From Portunus trituberculatus (lineage: Eukaryota > Arthropoda > Malacostraca > Decapoda > Portunidae): a DNA stretch of 64,000 nucleotides. The translations under genes and the position numbers were made by a program. This document shows positions 22,361-64,000 of this stretch, in pieces. Below the pieces are notes generated by a model. It was not told the DNA's origin. It did not search any database and saw nothing but the letters and a program-made list of their open reading frames with translations. The DNA lies in NCBI RefSeq assembly GCF_017591435.1, contig NC_059256.1, positions 7,757,037-7,821,036 on the forward strand, given 5' to 3'. Each line of letters starts with the position of its first letter. Position 1 is the first letter of the stretch.

Positions 22361-22690
22361 AAAAAAGGATTGTTTTGTAATGCATAAAGTGAAATCTTAC
22401 ATGGAATACCAAAAGATAAAGCAGAGATGAGATTGCCCACAGACGAGGCGGAGACTCACGGCGACTCGGCCGCTTCTTCTTCTTGTGACCCTTTGAGCTT
22501 GCATGTTGTCTTTCACCACGATATTTATGTTTCCACTCCTCTATTGCCTGCTATAATGGATATCATATCTTAGTATTCATATACGCTCATGCCATGAGGA
22601 TAACCTCGACTCCGTGGCACTGAGTGATAGTGATCTTACTAATGAAATACCCCGGCATTGCATTAATAATTCACATAGAAGTTTAAGTTC
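22361..22690. mobile_element. Tigger-related repeat, right piece
   Basis: Continues the repeat interrupted at 15986: GGATTGTTTTGTAATGCATA, CCACTCCTCTATTGCCTGCT and ATGCCATGAGGATAACCTCG all recur as both arms of the palindrome at 41632-42301. No coding capacity is seen. Confidence 0.8.
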
Positions 22691-22896
22691 ACTTTTATAA
22701 GAATATGTCAAATAAGGTTATTTCAAATCCTGCAATGGCACATGAATCAATTCTTCAAATTATTGTATTCACTTGCTATTTCATATACAAGAATTGGCGT
22801 GCCAGCAGATTTGTGGTATTTCCCTACTATCCTAATTGATCTTGTTCAGCCCTTCTTCATATTGCCCTACTGTGCCATTGTAAAGGGGGATACCAA

Positions 22897-22899
<3 letters not shown>

Positions 22900-22952
<53 letters not shown>
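22900..22952. repeat. (GA)n microsatellite
   Basis: A run of about 25 GA units directly at the 3' end of the minus-strand LINE fragment that follows. Confidence 0.97.
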
Positions 22953-22957
<5 letters not shown>

Positions 22958-23695
22958 TGATACATTTATTGTTGAATTAATAAATAATTACAACAAAGGA
23001 AGAGGATGGACCTTGCCACCCACCCCCTGGGCAAAGACTTAAGGTTAAAGTATCAAAAATATAACACTAAACAGTATACATAACAAGAATACAAGTATTT
23101 CAATAAATAAGTACAGATATTGCACATCTTATTGCATGAACATCCTATAGTCTGGGGGCAAACTGAGGATATTCCCTGAGTGTATCCCTGAGAGTGGCAG
23201 AGTCTGGGAGATGGTCAATGAGGCTGTACAAGTCATGTTGACCTTGTGGCCTAAATTTAGCAATGAGAGGACATTCCATGATATAGTGAGGTAGAGTGTG
23301 TCCCCTTGGTGCAGCACACATCACACAACACACACCAGGAGAAGCACTGACTTCCCAAAAGTATTTGTAGCCTAATCTGAGCCGCATTGCCACCCTGTCA
23401 AGTGATGCAGTGTGTCTCCCGTAGGTGTATGCACAACTCTGGGAGACACGTGCATAGTGAAGACTAGTGCTACTGTACAAAGTCCTTAATGCTACTCTTA
23501 ACATAACCCAGAGTGTACTCAGTGCCAGGATCCACTGTGTCATCTTGTAGGGCACACTGAGCAAGGTGGTCTCTGCTTTTTCATTTAGCGGGATACCCAC
23601 ATGAGAGGGTATCCAGATGAAAAGGACCGTGGCACCAGCACCTAGGGTGTGGATGAGATCAACACACTTATTCTGTACAAGCTCCAGGGGACGGA

Positions 23696-23699
<4 letters not shown>
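22953..23699 (-). mobile_element. LINE 3' fragment: RNase H end and zinc knuckle
   Basis: On the minus strand the sequence encodes VLFIWIPSHVGIPLNEKAE, the last catalytic segment of a LINE RNase H, then LDRVAMRLRLGYKYFW and a C-terminal CCVMC...H...C knuckle (HYIMECPLIAKFRPQGQHD). It stops at LREYPQFAPRL near 23145, and about 190 bp of 3' UTR follow. GA repeats flank it on both sides (22900-22952 and 23699-23731). It belongs to a different family from copy B, which has no RNase H. Confidence 0.8.
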
Positions 23700-23734
<35 letters not shown>

Positions 23735-24276
23735 CAACAAAGAACAAAGAATAAAGAATAAAGAAATGATGAGGAATAAGAAACGTGGGCCAAGAGAGAG
23801 AGAGAGAGAGAGAGAGACGAATGCAAATCGCGGCTTATCAAGAACACATTTTTATCCAGGTATGCTAATAGAGAGGAAAGGTTAGGTTATAATGCTGGAA
23901 AAGTCCTAATGATGAGATGAGGGTTGAGAGATGAGAGGTAGGAAGGAAGATAAATAGAAAGGAAGAAAGATTTAAAGAAAACTTGTCCATGCAGGTACTC
24001 CCCCGGACAAGTCGAGCGCGCTATTCCAAATCAATATTTTTCAAGTTTTGTATATTTAGTTACATGTGTACAGACCCTGGTTCGCCCATACGTTTGCCAC
24101 AAAGATAGCTTCCCGCCTCTCATCCAAGTCCACCAAAGCTGAAAAAAAAAAACACTATTATCTCATTTCTATGTATGATTTACCATATAAATCTTCGTGG
24201 CGCGGTATGCCACGACCATTTATAGTCTTTAGGTCACATGAATGACAGATGGCCTCGAAACATGATGTAAATGATT
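23699..24276. other. GA microsatellites, otherwise no gene seen
   Basis: (GA)n runs lie at 23699-23731 and about 23795-23817. The remainder is AT-rich single-copy-looking sequence with no recognisable frame. Confidence 0.5.
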
Positions 24277-24280
24277 TTAA

Positions 24281-24424
24281 CCCCTTTAGCACTGTGACCC
24301 GTTTTCTTATTCATTCTACTTACTATTTTACGGTTATTATATAGCTTCAGAAACTTATGTGTAGGGCTTAACATAGTGAAAACTGTAGCTATTAATCTTT
24401 TGACCTGTATAGACCTGTATAGAG
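24281..24424. mobile_element. TTAA-flanked MITE, copy 1, left part
   Basis: TTAA at 24277-24280 is followed by CCCCTTTAGCACTGTGACCC and the family's internal landmark GCTTCAGAAACTTATGTG. The copy is cut near 24424 by the LINE and resumes near 27733 with AATAAAATCGG...GTCCCAGTACAGAAGGG. Confidence 0.8.
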
Positions 24425-27400
24425 TAGTCACCTGCCGCCCGGTGGAATACTCCAGGAGAGGTACTTACGGGGATGTAGGCAGTGCTGCAGACTGAGTGAT
24501 TCCCCGTGTCCTCTCTTCCCGGTTCCCTTTGTGGTCTCATTTATACAATTGAGCAGCTGCAGCCTGCCCTCTAAAGACACCTTCTACTACTTCCTACACT
24601 ACACTACAACACCTTACACTTCTACACTCTCTTCAAATCAAAATTTAATAATGGCTTCACCACGCCCTGCCTCGGAGTCCCCTCTGGGAGGGACCATAAA
24701 TGTCCCCAGGTCGGACTGCCCTCTGCTGTCGACCTTGGGTGTCTTGACACTTCATCTAATACTTTCACTATCAATTTCTGCAACATTCGTGGCCTTCGTT
24801 CTAATTTTCAATCTGTGGAACACCACCTCTCCTCTACTAAACCTCATCTTCTCTTCCTAACTGAAACACAGTTGTCTGTGACTACTGACAGCAGCCCCTT
24901 TTCTGTTCCCTCCTACTTGCTCTATCCTCATTTTCAATCCAAAGCTGGATGTTGCGCATACGTGCGTAACGACACCACTTGCTCTCGTGCCCACAATCTT
25001 GAATCTTCAGAATTTTCTACCATCTGGCTAAGACTTCAATGTCACTCTCTAACTAAATTCATCTGTGCTGTATACCTCTCACCTAATTCCTCTGACTATG
25101 TAAAATTCTTTGACTATTTGACTTCCAAGGTGGAGCACATCTTATCTCACTTTCCTTTTGCTGAGATCTCCATTTTAGGGATTTCAATGTTCACCACCAG
25201 CTTTGGCTTTCATCTTCTTTCACTGACCAACCTGGTGAACAAACCTTCAACTTTGCTATCCTTCATGACCTAGAGCAGCTAGTGCAGTTCCCTACCCGTA
25301 TTCCTGACCGCCTTGGAGACACGCCCAACATTCTTGATCTTTTCCTAACCTCCAACCCTTCTGCTTACTCTGTTAAACTTTCCTCTCCGTTGGGCTCCTC
25401 CGACCACAATCTAATTTCCGCTACCTGTTCTATCACTCCAGTGCAGCCTCAGGACCCGCCTAAGCGGAGGTGCTTCTGGCATTTTAACTCTGCTAAGTGG
25501 GAGGAACTAAGGCAGTACTATTCTGATTTCCTTGGGATGATTATTGTTTTCATGTCAGAGATCCTTCTCTTTGTGCCGAGCGCATAACAGAGGTGATTAT
25601 CTCTGGCATGGAGCTATACATTCCTCATACTTTCTCTAACCCTAAAGCTAAAAAGCCTTGGTTTAACTCTGCTTGTTCTCGTGCTGTCAATGATAGAGAG
25701 GCGGCTCACAAACGGTTCCGTAGCCATCCAACTGCTGAAACTCATGCCCTATATATTTCTGCCCGTAATCATGCCAAATCTATTCTCCAACTTACTAAAA
25801 CTCTTTCATCAATAGAAAATGTCAAAGTCTTTCCAATTCTAACTCCTCTCGAGATTTCTGGCATCTAGCCAATAATATCTCTAACAACTTTACTTCTTCG
25901 TCTTTCCTCCTTTACTTCATCCAGATGGCTCTACAGCTGTCTCTTCTTTTCTAAAGCTGAACTCTTCGCTCAAACCTTTGCTACCAACTCAACTTTGGAT
26001 GATTCTGGGCATATTCCTCCTACTCCTCCACCCTCTGACTACTTCATCCCTAAAATTAAAATTCTTTATAAAGACGTTTTCCTGGCCCTCTCTGGCCTTG
26101 ATTCTCGGAAGGCTTACGGTCCGGATGGAGTCCCTCCTGTTGTTCTCAAAACTGTGCTTCCGAACTCGCTCACTGCCTGGTCAAACTCTTTCATCTGTGT
26201 CTCTACTTCTATTTATCCTTCTTGCTGGAAGTTTGCTCACATTCAACCTGTCCCTAAAAAGGTGACCACTCCAATCCTTCTAACTACCGCCCTATAGCTT
26301 TGATTTCCTGCCTTTCTAAAGCCTTTGAGTCTATCCTTAATAGGAAGATAATGAGGCATCTATCAGCTCACAACCTTCTCTCTGATTGCCAGTATGGTTT
26401 CCGTAAAGGCAGATCTACTGGTGATCTTCTTACTTTCCTAACTGAATCTTGGTCATCCTCTTTAGGGACTTCGGTGAAACCTTTGCTGTCGGCCTTGACA
26501 TATCGAAAGCCTTCGATAGAGTCTGGCACAAATCTTTAATTTCTAAACTACCCTCCTACGGATTCTATCCTTCTCTCTGTACCTTCATCTCCAGTTTCCT
26601 TTCCGATCGTTCTATTGCTGCTGTAGTAGACGGTCACTGTTCTTCCCTAAAACTATCAACAGTGGTGTTCCACAGGGTTCTGTCCTATCACCCACTCTCT
26701 TTCTATTATTCATCAATGATCTCCTAAATCTGACTCAATGCCCTATCCACTCCTATGCTGATGATACCACCTTGCATTATTCAACAGCGTTCAACAGACG
26801 CCCAACCCAACAACAATTAAATGACTCAAGGCGAGATGCTATAGGACGCCTAACTTCTGATCTTTCACTTGTTTCTGATTGGGGCAGAGAAAACCTGGTT
26901 TTGTTCAATGCCTCAAAAACTCAATTTCTACAACTATCTACTCGACATAACCTTCCAGACAACTATCCTCTCTTCTTCAATAACACTCAACTTCCCTCTC
27001 CTCTACATTAAACACACTCGGTCTATCCTTCACTAAAAATCTAAACTGGAAATTTCACATCTCTACTCTTGCTAAATCAGCTTCCAAGAAGTTAGGTGTC
27101 CTGTGGCGTCTTCGTCCATTTTCTCTCCTCCCAGCTGCTTGCTATGTACAGGGCCTCATCCGCCCGTGTATGGAGTATGGCTCTCATGTCTGGGGGATCC
27201 ACACACAGCTTTACTAAACAAGGTGGAATCTAAAGCTTTTCGTCTTATCAACTCTTCTCCTCTAACTGACTGTCTTGATTCTTTAAGTCACCGCCGCAAT
27301 GTTGCATCTTTATCTGTCTTCTACCGCTGTTTTCATGCTGTCTGCTCTTCTGAACTTGCTAACTGCTTGCCTTCCCCCCTCCTGCGGCCTCGCTGCACAA

Positions 27401-27732
27401 GACTCTCTACTTCTTCTCATCCCTATTCTGTCCATCTTCCTAATGCAAGAGTTAACCAGTATCTTCACTCCTTCATTCCCTACACTGGTAAACTCTGGAA
27501 CTCTCTACCTGTGTCTGTATTTCCACCTGCCTATGACTTAAACTCTTTCAAAAGAGGAGTGTCAAGACACCTCTTACGTTAACTGGACCCTCCTTTTAGA
27601 TTTTTTTTTTTTTCTCCTACTTTCCTCTCAACAGGGCCTGGCAACCAGCGGGATTTTTTTTTTTTCCAACACTGTTTTCCCTTGGCCAGTGCCCTTGTAA
27701 TGTAAAAAAAAAAAAAAAAAAAAAAAATAATA
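24425..27732 (+). mobile_element. Jockey/CR1-type LINE, copy C, near full length
   Basis: The longest copy of the family, about 3.3 kb, on the plus strand, with an A-tail at about 27704-27728. It includes a 5' UTR, an endonuclease and reverse transcriptase frame, and a 3' UTR. It is inserted in the TTAA-flanked MITE whose two halves lie on either side. I could not define an exact target duplication. Frameshifts make it inactive. Confidence 0.88.
24740..27582 (+). pseudogene. LINE copy C ORF2: endonuclease and reverse transcriptase (frameshifted)
   Basis: The endonuclease starts with FCNIRGLRSNFQSVEHHLSS, followed by LLFLTETQLS, SKAGCCAYVRNDT, DRLGDTPNILDLFLTSNPSA and LGSSDHNLIS. Reverse transcriptase follows with SRKAYGPDGVPPVVLK, QYGFRKGRSTGDLLTFLTES, FAVGLDISKAFDRVWHKSLI, and SYADDTT near 26753-26775. 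The C-terminal domain includes RVNQYLHSFIPYTGKLWNSL and FKRGVSRHLLR and ends with a TAA at about 27580-27582. At least five frame changes occur. Only one large ORF is visible; a separate ORF1 is not recognised in this copy. Confidence 0.85.
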
Positions 27733-27790
27733 AAATCGGGTAATTCCCAAACTCAAGGAAAATATGCGTCCCAGTACAGAAGGGAATAAA
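27733..27790. mobile_element. TTAA-flanked MITE, copy 1, right part
   Basis: AATAAAATCGGGTAATTCCC is followed by AAATATGCGTCCCAGTACAG and AAGGG, matching the right end of the other MITE copies. The final TTAA has decayed to ATAA. Confidence 0.72.
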
Positions 27791-28021
27791 GGTTGCGGCA
27801 GTCTTCGTACATCTCTTTTGGAAACAATATGATAAACAAAAAAATCCAATTGGATCCGATATTCGTCTTAAAGGGAAGAAAAAAACCTATGAGGGGGAGA
27901 AAGTAAAACAATAAATACAGGCAGTGTGCTAGTGGACGTTGGAAAGACAGACTTTCTCAGCGAGGATCAACAAACACAGCATTCCTCTGCTTACTTAATC
28001 ATCACTGTGTACTTATTCCAA

Positions 28022-59939
<31,918 letters not shown>

Positions 59940-60029
59940 GAGTGAAAGGTACATTGTGGATGGTTCATATGATTGTGGATGGTTCTTGAAATGCCCTCAG
60001 GTTTATTCTTTCAATAGGTTTTGGAAGAG

Positions 60030-60068
<39 letters not shown>

Positions 60069-60494
60069 GAAACGCACAGTAATTAGTTAGTTTCAAATAT
60101 TCCACCATTATTAATTATTTTCCTGCCTTGTCTGTGCATTGCTTGAGCATTTGGTGTGGTGAATAAGTGCGTGGGAGAGTAATGCATAGTGAGAGATGAG
60201 AGAGAGAGGCGCTGGGGGAGAGATGGTGAGAGAAAGAGTAAGAGAGAGAGAGTGCGGAAATTCTCTCCAGCCACGAGGCAAGTGTGGAGCAGGAAAATTT
60301 GAGTAGACTTTGGAAGGTACTGGACTCTATGCCTTGTGGACAGTTATGAAATATATTGCATTATTTTATTTTTTTATTTTTTTATTTTTTATTTTTTTAT
60401 CTTATTTATTTATTTATTTATTATTATTTTTTTTAAGATATGTCTCGTGTGGAAGGTTGTAGTAGAATGTGGAAGTTTTTCAAAAGATTCACAT
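59940..60494 (+). other. SCO1 3' UTR and flank
   Basis: Holds a (TG)n run at 60033-60066, short GA tracts near 60195-60255 and a TTTTATTTATTT tract at about 60360-60436. I see no clean AATAAA close to the stop codon, so the polyadenylation site is not assigned. Confidence 0.45.
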
Positions 60495-60495
60495 A

Positions 60496-60937
60496 CGGGC
60501 AACTCTTGATTTACACGTGTTTAATCTACGTGTTTTTGTTAATCCCCGACCGAAAAAATATTATGATTGATTAAATTTACGTGATCAGTTTGCCTATACA
60601 TGATTTAGACCATATCCCGCATCCCCCATATTATCTATTGTTTCTTAGGAGAATTATTTTTTTTTTTTTTTTTTTTTTTTTTACGTAGGGAAGAGGGCCA
60701 GCTGAGCGCAAAAAAAAAAGAAAGTTAAAAAAAAGCCCACTTGAGTGATGGCTCTCTAAAAAGTTTAAAGAGTGCCAAAACCGTCAGCCAGAATTAGGGG
60801 AGCAAATGCCTCGATACCTCCCTCTTAAAAGAAGACAAGTTGTAGGAATTCGGAAATACAGATGCATGTTTTACACCAATTTTTAAATACGTGATGCCTC
60901 TTGGAACACATGTATTGTGTAAATTGAGAGTTACCTG
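60496..60937. mobile_element. TA-flanked Tigger-like element with a nested LINE tail
   Basis: TA at 60494-60495 and 60938-60939. The ends read CGGGCAACTCTTGATTTACA and, inverted, CAGGTAACTCTCAATTTACA. A 3' end of the Jockey/CR1-type LINE (about 60656-60866, minus strand, copy F) is inserted in its middle. Confidence 0.78.
60656..60866 (-). mobile_element. Jockey/CR1-type LINE, copy F, very short 3' end
   Basis: A T-run, then ACGTAGGGAAGAGGGCCAGC and the start of the C-terminal coding region. It is truncated at about 60866 after AATACAGATGCA. Confidence 0.85.
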
Positions 60938-61399
60938 TAATTGTTTTGAATGGGTCTGGATGGTGAAGAGTGGTTAAGAAAGGTACGGGATGGCTTTCCG
61001 AAGCTTTTGTGTAATTTCTGTAGGATTTTAAGAGACTTTGGATAGTCATTGACAGGTTTGGAAGCCTCTTGTGAAGATTTTTATTGATTTTATCCTGTAT
61101 TTTTTAAGCTATTTCTTTTTCGCTTTCTTTTCTCAATTTGATTTTTGTTTTTCTTTTTTACTATTTTTCATTCTTCATCCTCTTTTCTTATTCCTATTAT
61201 CTGTTTTTCTCTCCTCCTCCTATTTTTATATTTATTTTTTATTTCTTTTTCTTTTTTACTATACTTTCATTTTTCATCCTTGTCATCCTTACCTTTTCTT
61301 ATTCCTTTCATCTTTTTTCTCCTTCTTTTTTATAGCATTATTTTTCTATCACATTTATTTATTTGCTTACACAGAAGAGGCAGGAAGAGAAGGAAGACA

Positions 61400-61403
61400 A
61401 AGA

Positions 61404-61455
<52 letters not shown>

Positions 61456-61686
61456 ACCTGCTTTCTTTCTTTTTCTGCTCAAATTGTTTCTTTATGTTAT
61501 TTTTTGGAAAGCCCTGTCAAAAAAATCTTCTTCCTCTTTCTGTAGTCTTCTTCTTCTTCTTCTTCTTCTTCTTCTTCTTCTTCTTCTTCTTCTTCTTCTT
61601 CTTCTTTGTCTCCTTCATCTCCTTCTTCTTCTTCTTATTATTATTATTCTTATTGTTCCTGTTGTTTTTTTTATTTTAGTTATTTT

Positions 61687-61756
<70 letters not shown>

Positions 61757-61800
61757 CATTTGTACATATGTGTGTGTGTGTGTGTGTGTGTGTGTAATGT
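61400..61800. repeat. Microsatellite cluster: (GA)n, (TTC)n, (CT)n, (TG)n
   Basis: GA at 61409-61451, TTC at about 61544-61605, CT at 61690-61753, TG at about 61770-61795. The pyrimidine-rich region 61080-61340 before them is also low in complexity. The open frames here are repeat artefacts. Confidence 0.95.
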
Positions 61801-61902
61801 ATATATGTATTTATGTAATCTTTTTTAACAATACAAGGACAAATCTTTTTTTGTGTTATTATTATTATTATTAACTTCGTCATAAGATCTGTAAACAAAC
61901 AG

Positions 61903-61944
<42 letters not shown>

Positions 61945-62019
61945 ATGGTAGTATTACTAGTAATAGTAGTAATGGTAGTAGTAGTGGCAGTAGTAATGGT
62001 GGTAGTAGTGGTAGTAGTA

Positions 62020-62075
<56 letters not shown>

Positions 62076-62102
62076 ATAGTAGCAGTAGTAGTAGTAGTGG
62101 TA
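61903..62102. repeat. (GTA)n microsatellite
   Basis: Interrupted GTA/GTG/GTAAT units over 200 bp. Confidence 0.95.
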
Positions 62103-62295
62103 TACCTTGTTTACTTAACCTATATTCTTGGTGTCGAGGCGGGTTTAAAAGCTGGGCGCTGATTGGCTGCACTCCTCTCTCTCTCTCTAGCACCCACGGA
62201 GAGGCTGTGTCTTGTATGTCCAGTGAGAAATGTTTTTATTTTAAATGCTATAACTCACTTCATTGTGTCTCTTCCTTTCCTCTTCGTTTCTATTT

Positions 62296-62297
<2 letters not shown>

Positions 62298-62382
<85 letters not shown>
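62298..62382. repeat. (TA)n microsatellite
   Basis: About 42 uninterrupted TA units, abutting a LINE ORF1 fragment. Confidence 0.98.
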
Positions 62383-62383
<1 letters not shown>

Positions 62384-62385
62384 CC

Positions 62386-62599
62386 TTCTGTTTCTCTGAG
62401 TTTTGTTTTTCTATATAGTACTTCTTCTGCTGCTGCTTGTGATTTTAGTAATATCTTAATTGGTCTCACTGTTCCTTCTTGATATGGTCCCATTCTATGG
62501 ATTTCTTCTACTTCCTCTTCTAAGTTCTGTCTATCCTCGTCATTTAGATGTTTTAGTAGGTCTTTTACTGATTTCATTTCGTCCTTTTCCCTTCTTGGT

Positions 62600-62600
<1 letters not shown>
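62386..62600 (-). mobile_element. LINE ORF1 fragment
   Basis: On the minus strand VKDLLKHLNDEDRQNLEEEV, EEIHRMGPYQEG, TVRPIKILLKSQAAAEEVLY and KLRETEGY resemble the RRM-like C-terminal half of LINE ORF1 proteins. The frame then runs into the TA repeat. It is a fragment of no more than 75 codons. Confidence 0.7.

Positions 62601-62602
<2 letters not shown>

Positions 62603-62647
<45 letters not shown>
62603..62647. repeat. (TG)n microsatellite
   Basis: About 22 TG units forming the tail of the SINE that follows on the minus strand. Confidence 0.97.
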
Positions 62648-62650
<3 letters not shown>

Positions 62651-62935
62651 ATTCACCACGGTTGTCTTCTGGTTGCCCAGCCAGCCTTTCCTCTACTAGA
62701 AGAGCTCAGAACTCATAATGATCGATCTTTGGGTAGAACTGAGATCACATCACACACAACACACACCGGGAAAGCGAGGCCACAACCCCTTGAGTTACAT
62801 CCCATACCTATTTACTGCTAGGTGAACAGGGGCTACACATTAAGAGGCTTGCCCATTTGCCTCGCCGCTTTCCGGGATTCGAACCTGGACCCTCTCGGTT
62901 GTGAGCCGAGCATTCTACCACATTAATTGTTGCAG
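62648..62935 (-). mobile_element. tRNA-derived SINE (family 3), tRNA-Val-like head
   Basis: On the minus strand TGGTAGAATGCTCGGCTCAC continues with AACCGAG, giving an anticodon-like stem CTCGG/CCGAG with loop CTCACAA (anticodon CAC, Val). GGTTCGAATCCCGG (B box) follows. About 200 bp of unrelated body and a (CA)n tail come next. A true tRNA gene is unlikely because the 5' half and acceptor stem are not intact. Confidence 0.78.
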
Positions 62936-62965
62936 GATAAACGGAAAGGCGGAATGATTTATACG

Positions 62966-62967
<2 letters not shown>

Positions 62968-63001
<34 letters not shown>

Positions 63002-63229
63002 TTACCTAGTTGTAGTTTTACAGGGCCTGGGCTTTATGCTCGTGTGGCCCCGTCTCCATATCTACACTTATCCAATCTTACTTTAAAAGTATGCTCACTC
63101 ATTGCAGACACTACTTGTACTTCTTCATTCAAACTGTTCCACGTCTCAACACATCTTTGCGGGAAACTATACTTTTTAATATCTCTTACATATCTTCCCT
63201 TCCTCAGCTTCTTACTATGCAGTCTTGTG

Positions 63230-63302
<73 letters not shown>
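62968..63302 (-). mobile_element. LINE C-terminal tail between two (TG)n runs
   Basis: (TG)n at 62968-62999 is followed at once by TATTTACCTAGTTGTAGTTT, the inverse of the 3' end seen at 22000. The minus strand then encodes FPQRCVETWNSLNEEVQVVS and KVRLDKCRYGDGATRA. A second (TG)n run fills 63230-63302. Confidence 0.85.
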
Positions 63303-63303
<1 letters not shown>

Positions 63304-64000
63304 ATATGTAACATGATAAAAACACTTTAGCAAAATTCCTTTACTAAAAACAAACAAGAACTCTAACATTCCCTGAAATATCACCAAAAAGATAACATTC
63401 TTTTAGTTAGTACTGTGAAAAATGTTCCAGAAGTTACCATTTCTTGAAGTAAATGGCAGCAAAACAATATTCCTTGAAGTGAATATAAGAAGAAATGTGA
63501 TATTCTTGGAATTAAATAAGATAAAAAGATGTAACAGAACATTCCTTTAATTATCCTCATTATAAAGTGATAGAAATGATGATTAATTTACTAATAAATC
63601 AATAAAGTAAAATCTACAATGATTCCTTTACTTAAACAAAAATAAACTAAATGATTCCTTAATAAGTGAAAAATAAACAAAACAATGATTTCTTTCAATA
63701 AGCCAAAGGAGACAACAATTATTTCTTTCCTGAATATCAAAAAGTAAACTAATTCCTTTAATAAACAAAGAAATAAAAAAAAATTATTCCTTTAATAAGC
63801 CAAAACTAAACAAAATTATTCCATTATTATCTTTTACTAAACAAAAAGTAAAGAAAACTCATTCATTTACCCACAAATCAACACCAAAATTTATTCCTTT
63901 GATTACTGCCAAACCTTTTCCTTCTCTCCGCACTCCTTTCCCCCTCATCTTTCCCTTAGCTTCCTATTCTCTCACTCCTCTCTCATCCCACACCAATCTT
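63303..64000. repeat. AT-rich degenerate tandem region
   Basis: ATTCCTTTA(A/C)TAA-type words recur roughly every 35-55 bp from about 63337 to 63900, alternating with A-rich spacers. It looks like an old satellite-like array. The last 100 bp are pyrimidine-rich. No gene is seen. Confidence 0.55.

Noticed and set aside
61071..61828. Hydrophobic 200-codon frames resembling membrane proteins
   Set aside because: Low-complexity T-rich and CT/TTC microsatellite DNA gives Phe/Leu/Ser runs on one strand; no motif or splice structure.
62870..62922. A tRNA-Val gene on the minus strand
   Set aside because: The anticodon and T arms look good, but the acceptor stem and 5' half are not intact and the sequence continues into a SINE body with a CA tail.

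Overview
This window is nuclear DNA from an animal, most likely an arthropod and probably a decapod crustacean. The evidence is spliced genes with long introns, several classes of non-LTR retrotransposon, Tigger/pogo, hAT-like, Tc1/mariner and TTAA-flanked DNA elements, tRNA-derived SINEs, a Penelope-type fragment, a very high load of di- and trinucleotide microsatellites, and a degenerate stretch of the arthropod telomere unit (TTAGG/CCTAA). The exact species is inference. I see no bacterial, CRISPR or operon features.

One host gene can be assembled with confidence. It is a plus-strand SCO1-type mitochondrial copper chaperone made of five exons (28022-28108, 44464-44665, 47966-48163, 58823-59031, 59769-59939). 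All splice phases agree and the product is 288 residues: a mitochondrial presequence, one membrane helix, a thioredoxin-like fold with the CPDVC copper motif, and the distal copper-binding His. Its introns (about 16.4, 3.3, 10.7 and 0.7 kb) hold most of the repeats in the right half of the window.

Left part (1-28 kb). Two LINE fragments lie at 1-3 kb. A C2H2 zinc-finger gene at 4026-6224 is interrupted by a 1141-bp hAT-like element with an exact 8-bp target duplication; without the element and one duplicate the finger frame is continuous. A MULE-type transposase gene on the minus strand (with a PHD-like zinc finger at about 14.1 kb) is split by a 5.9-kb I-like LINE (7636-13584) flanked by a 15-bp target duplication. 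A Ty3-type LTR element (15987-22355, 168-bp LTRs, 5-bp duplication) lies inside an older Tigger-related repeat and itself carries a LINE. A nearly complete LINE (24.4-27.7 kb) lies inside a small TTAA-type element.

Right part (28-64 kb, mostly SCO1 introns). It contains a 23-bp minisatellite, a Penelope-like GIY-YIG remnant, an L1-type-ORF1/CR1-like LINE at 34.8-39.2 kb, a nest of three Tigger-type elements (41.3-44.1 kb) with a 0.66-kb near-perfect palindrome, further TA-flanked Tigger elements, one Tigger-type and one Tc1 transposase pseudogene, SINEs, and a purine-only (GGA)n(GAA)n block in the last SCO1 intron. Downstream of SCO1 there are only microsatellites and repeat fragments.

The most striking theme is readable insertion history. 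Many elements still have their target duplications, and several have empty-site paralogues in the same window, so the order of events can be worked out by inspection. No wholly new defence or metabolic system is evident. All coordinates were read by eye; repeat edges without a stated target duplication are approximate.
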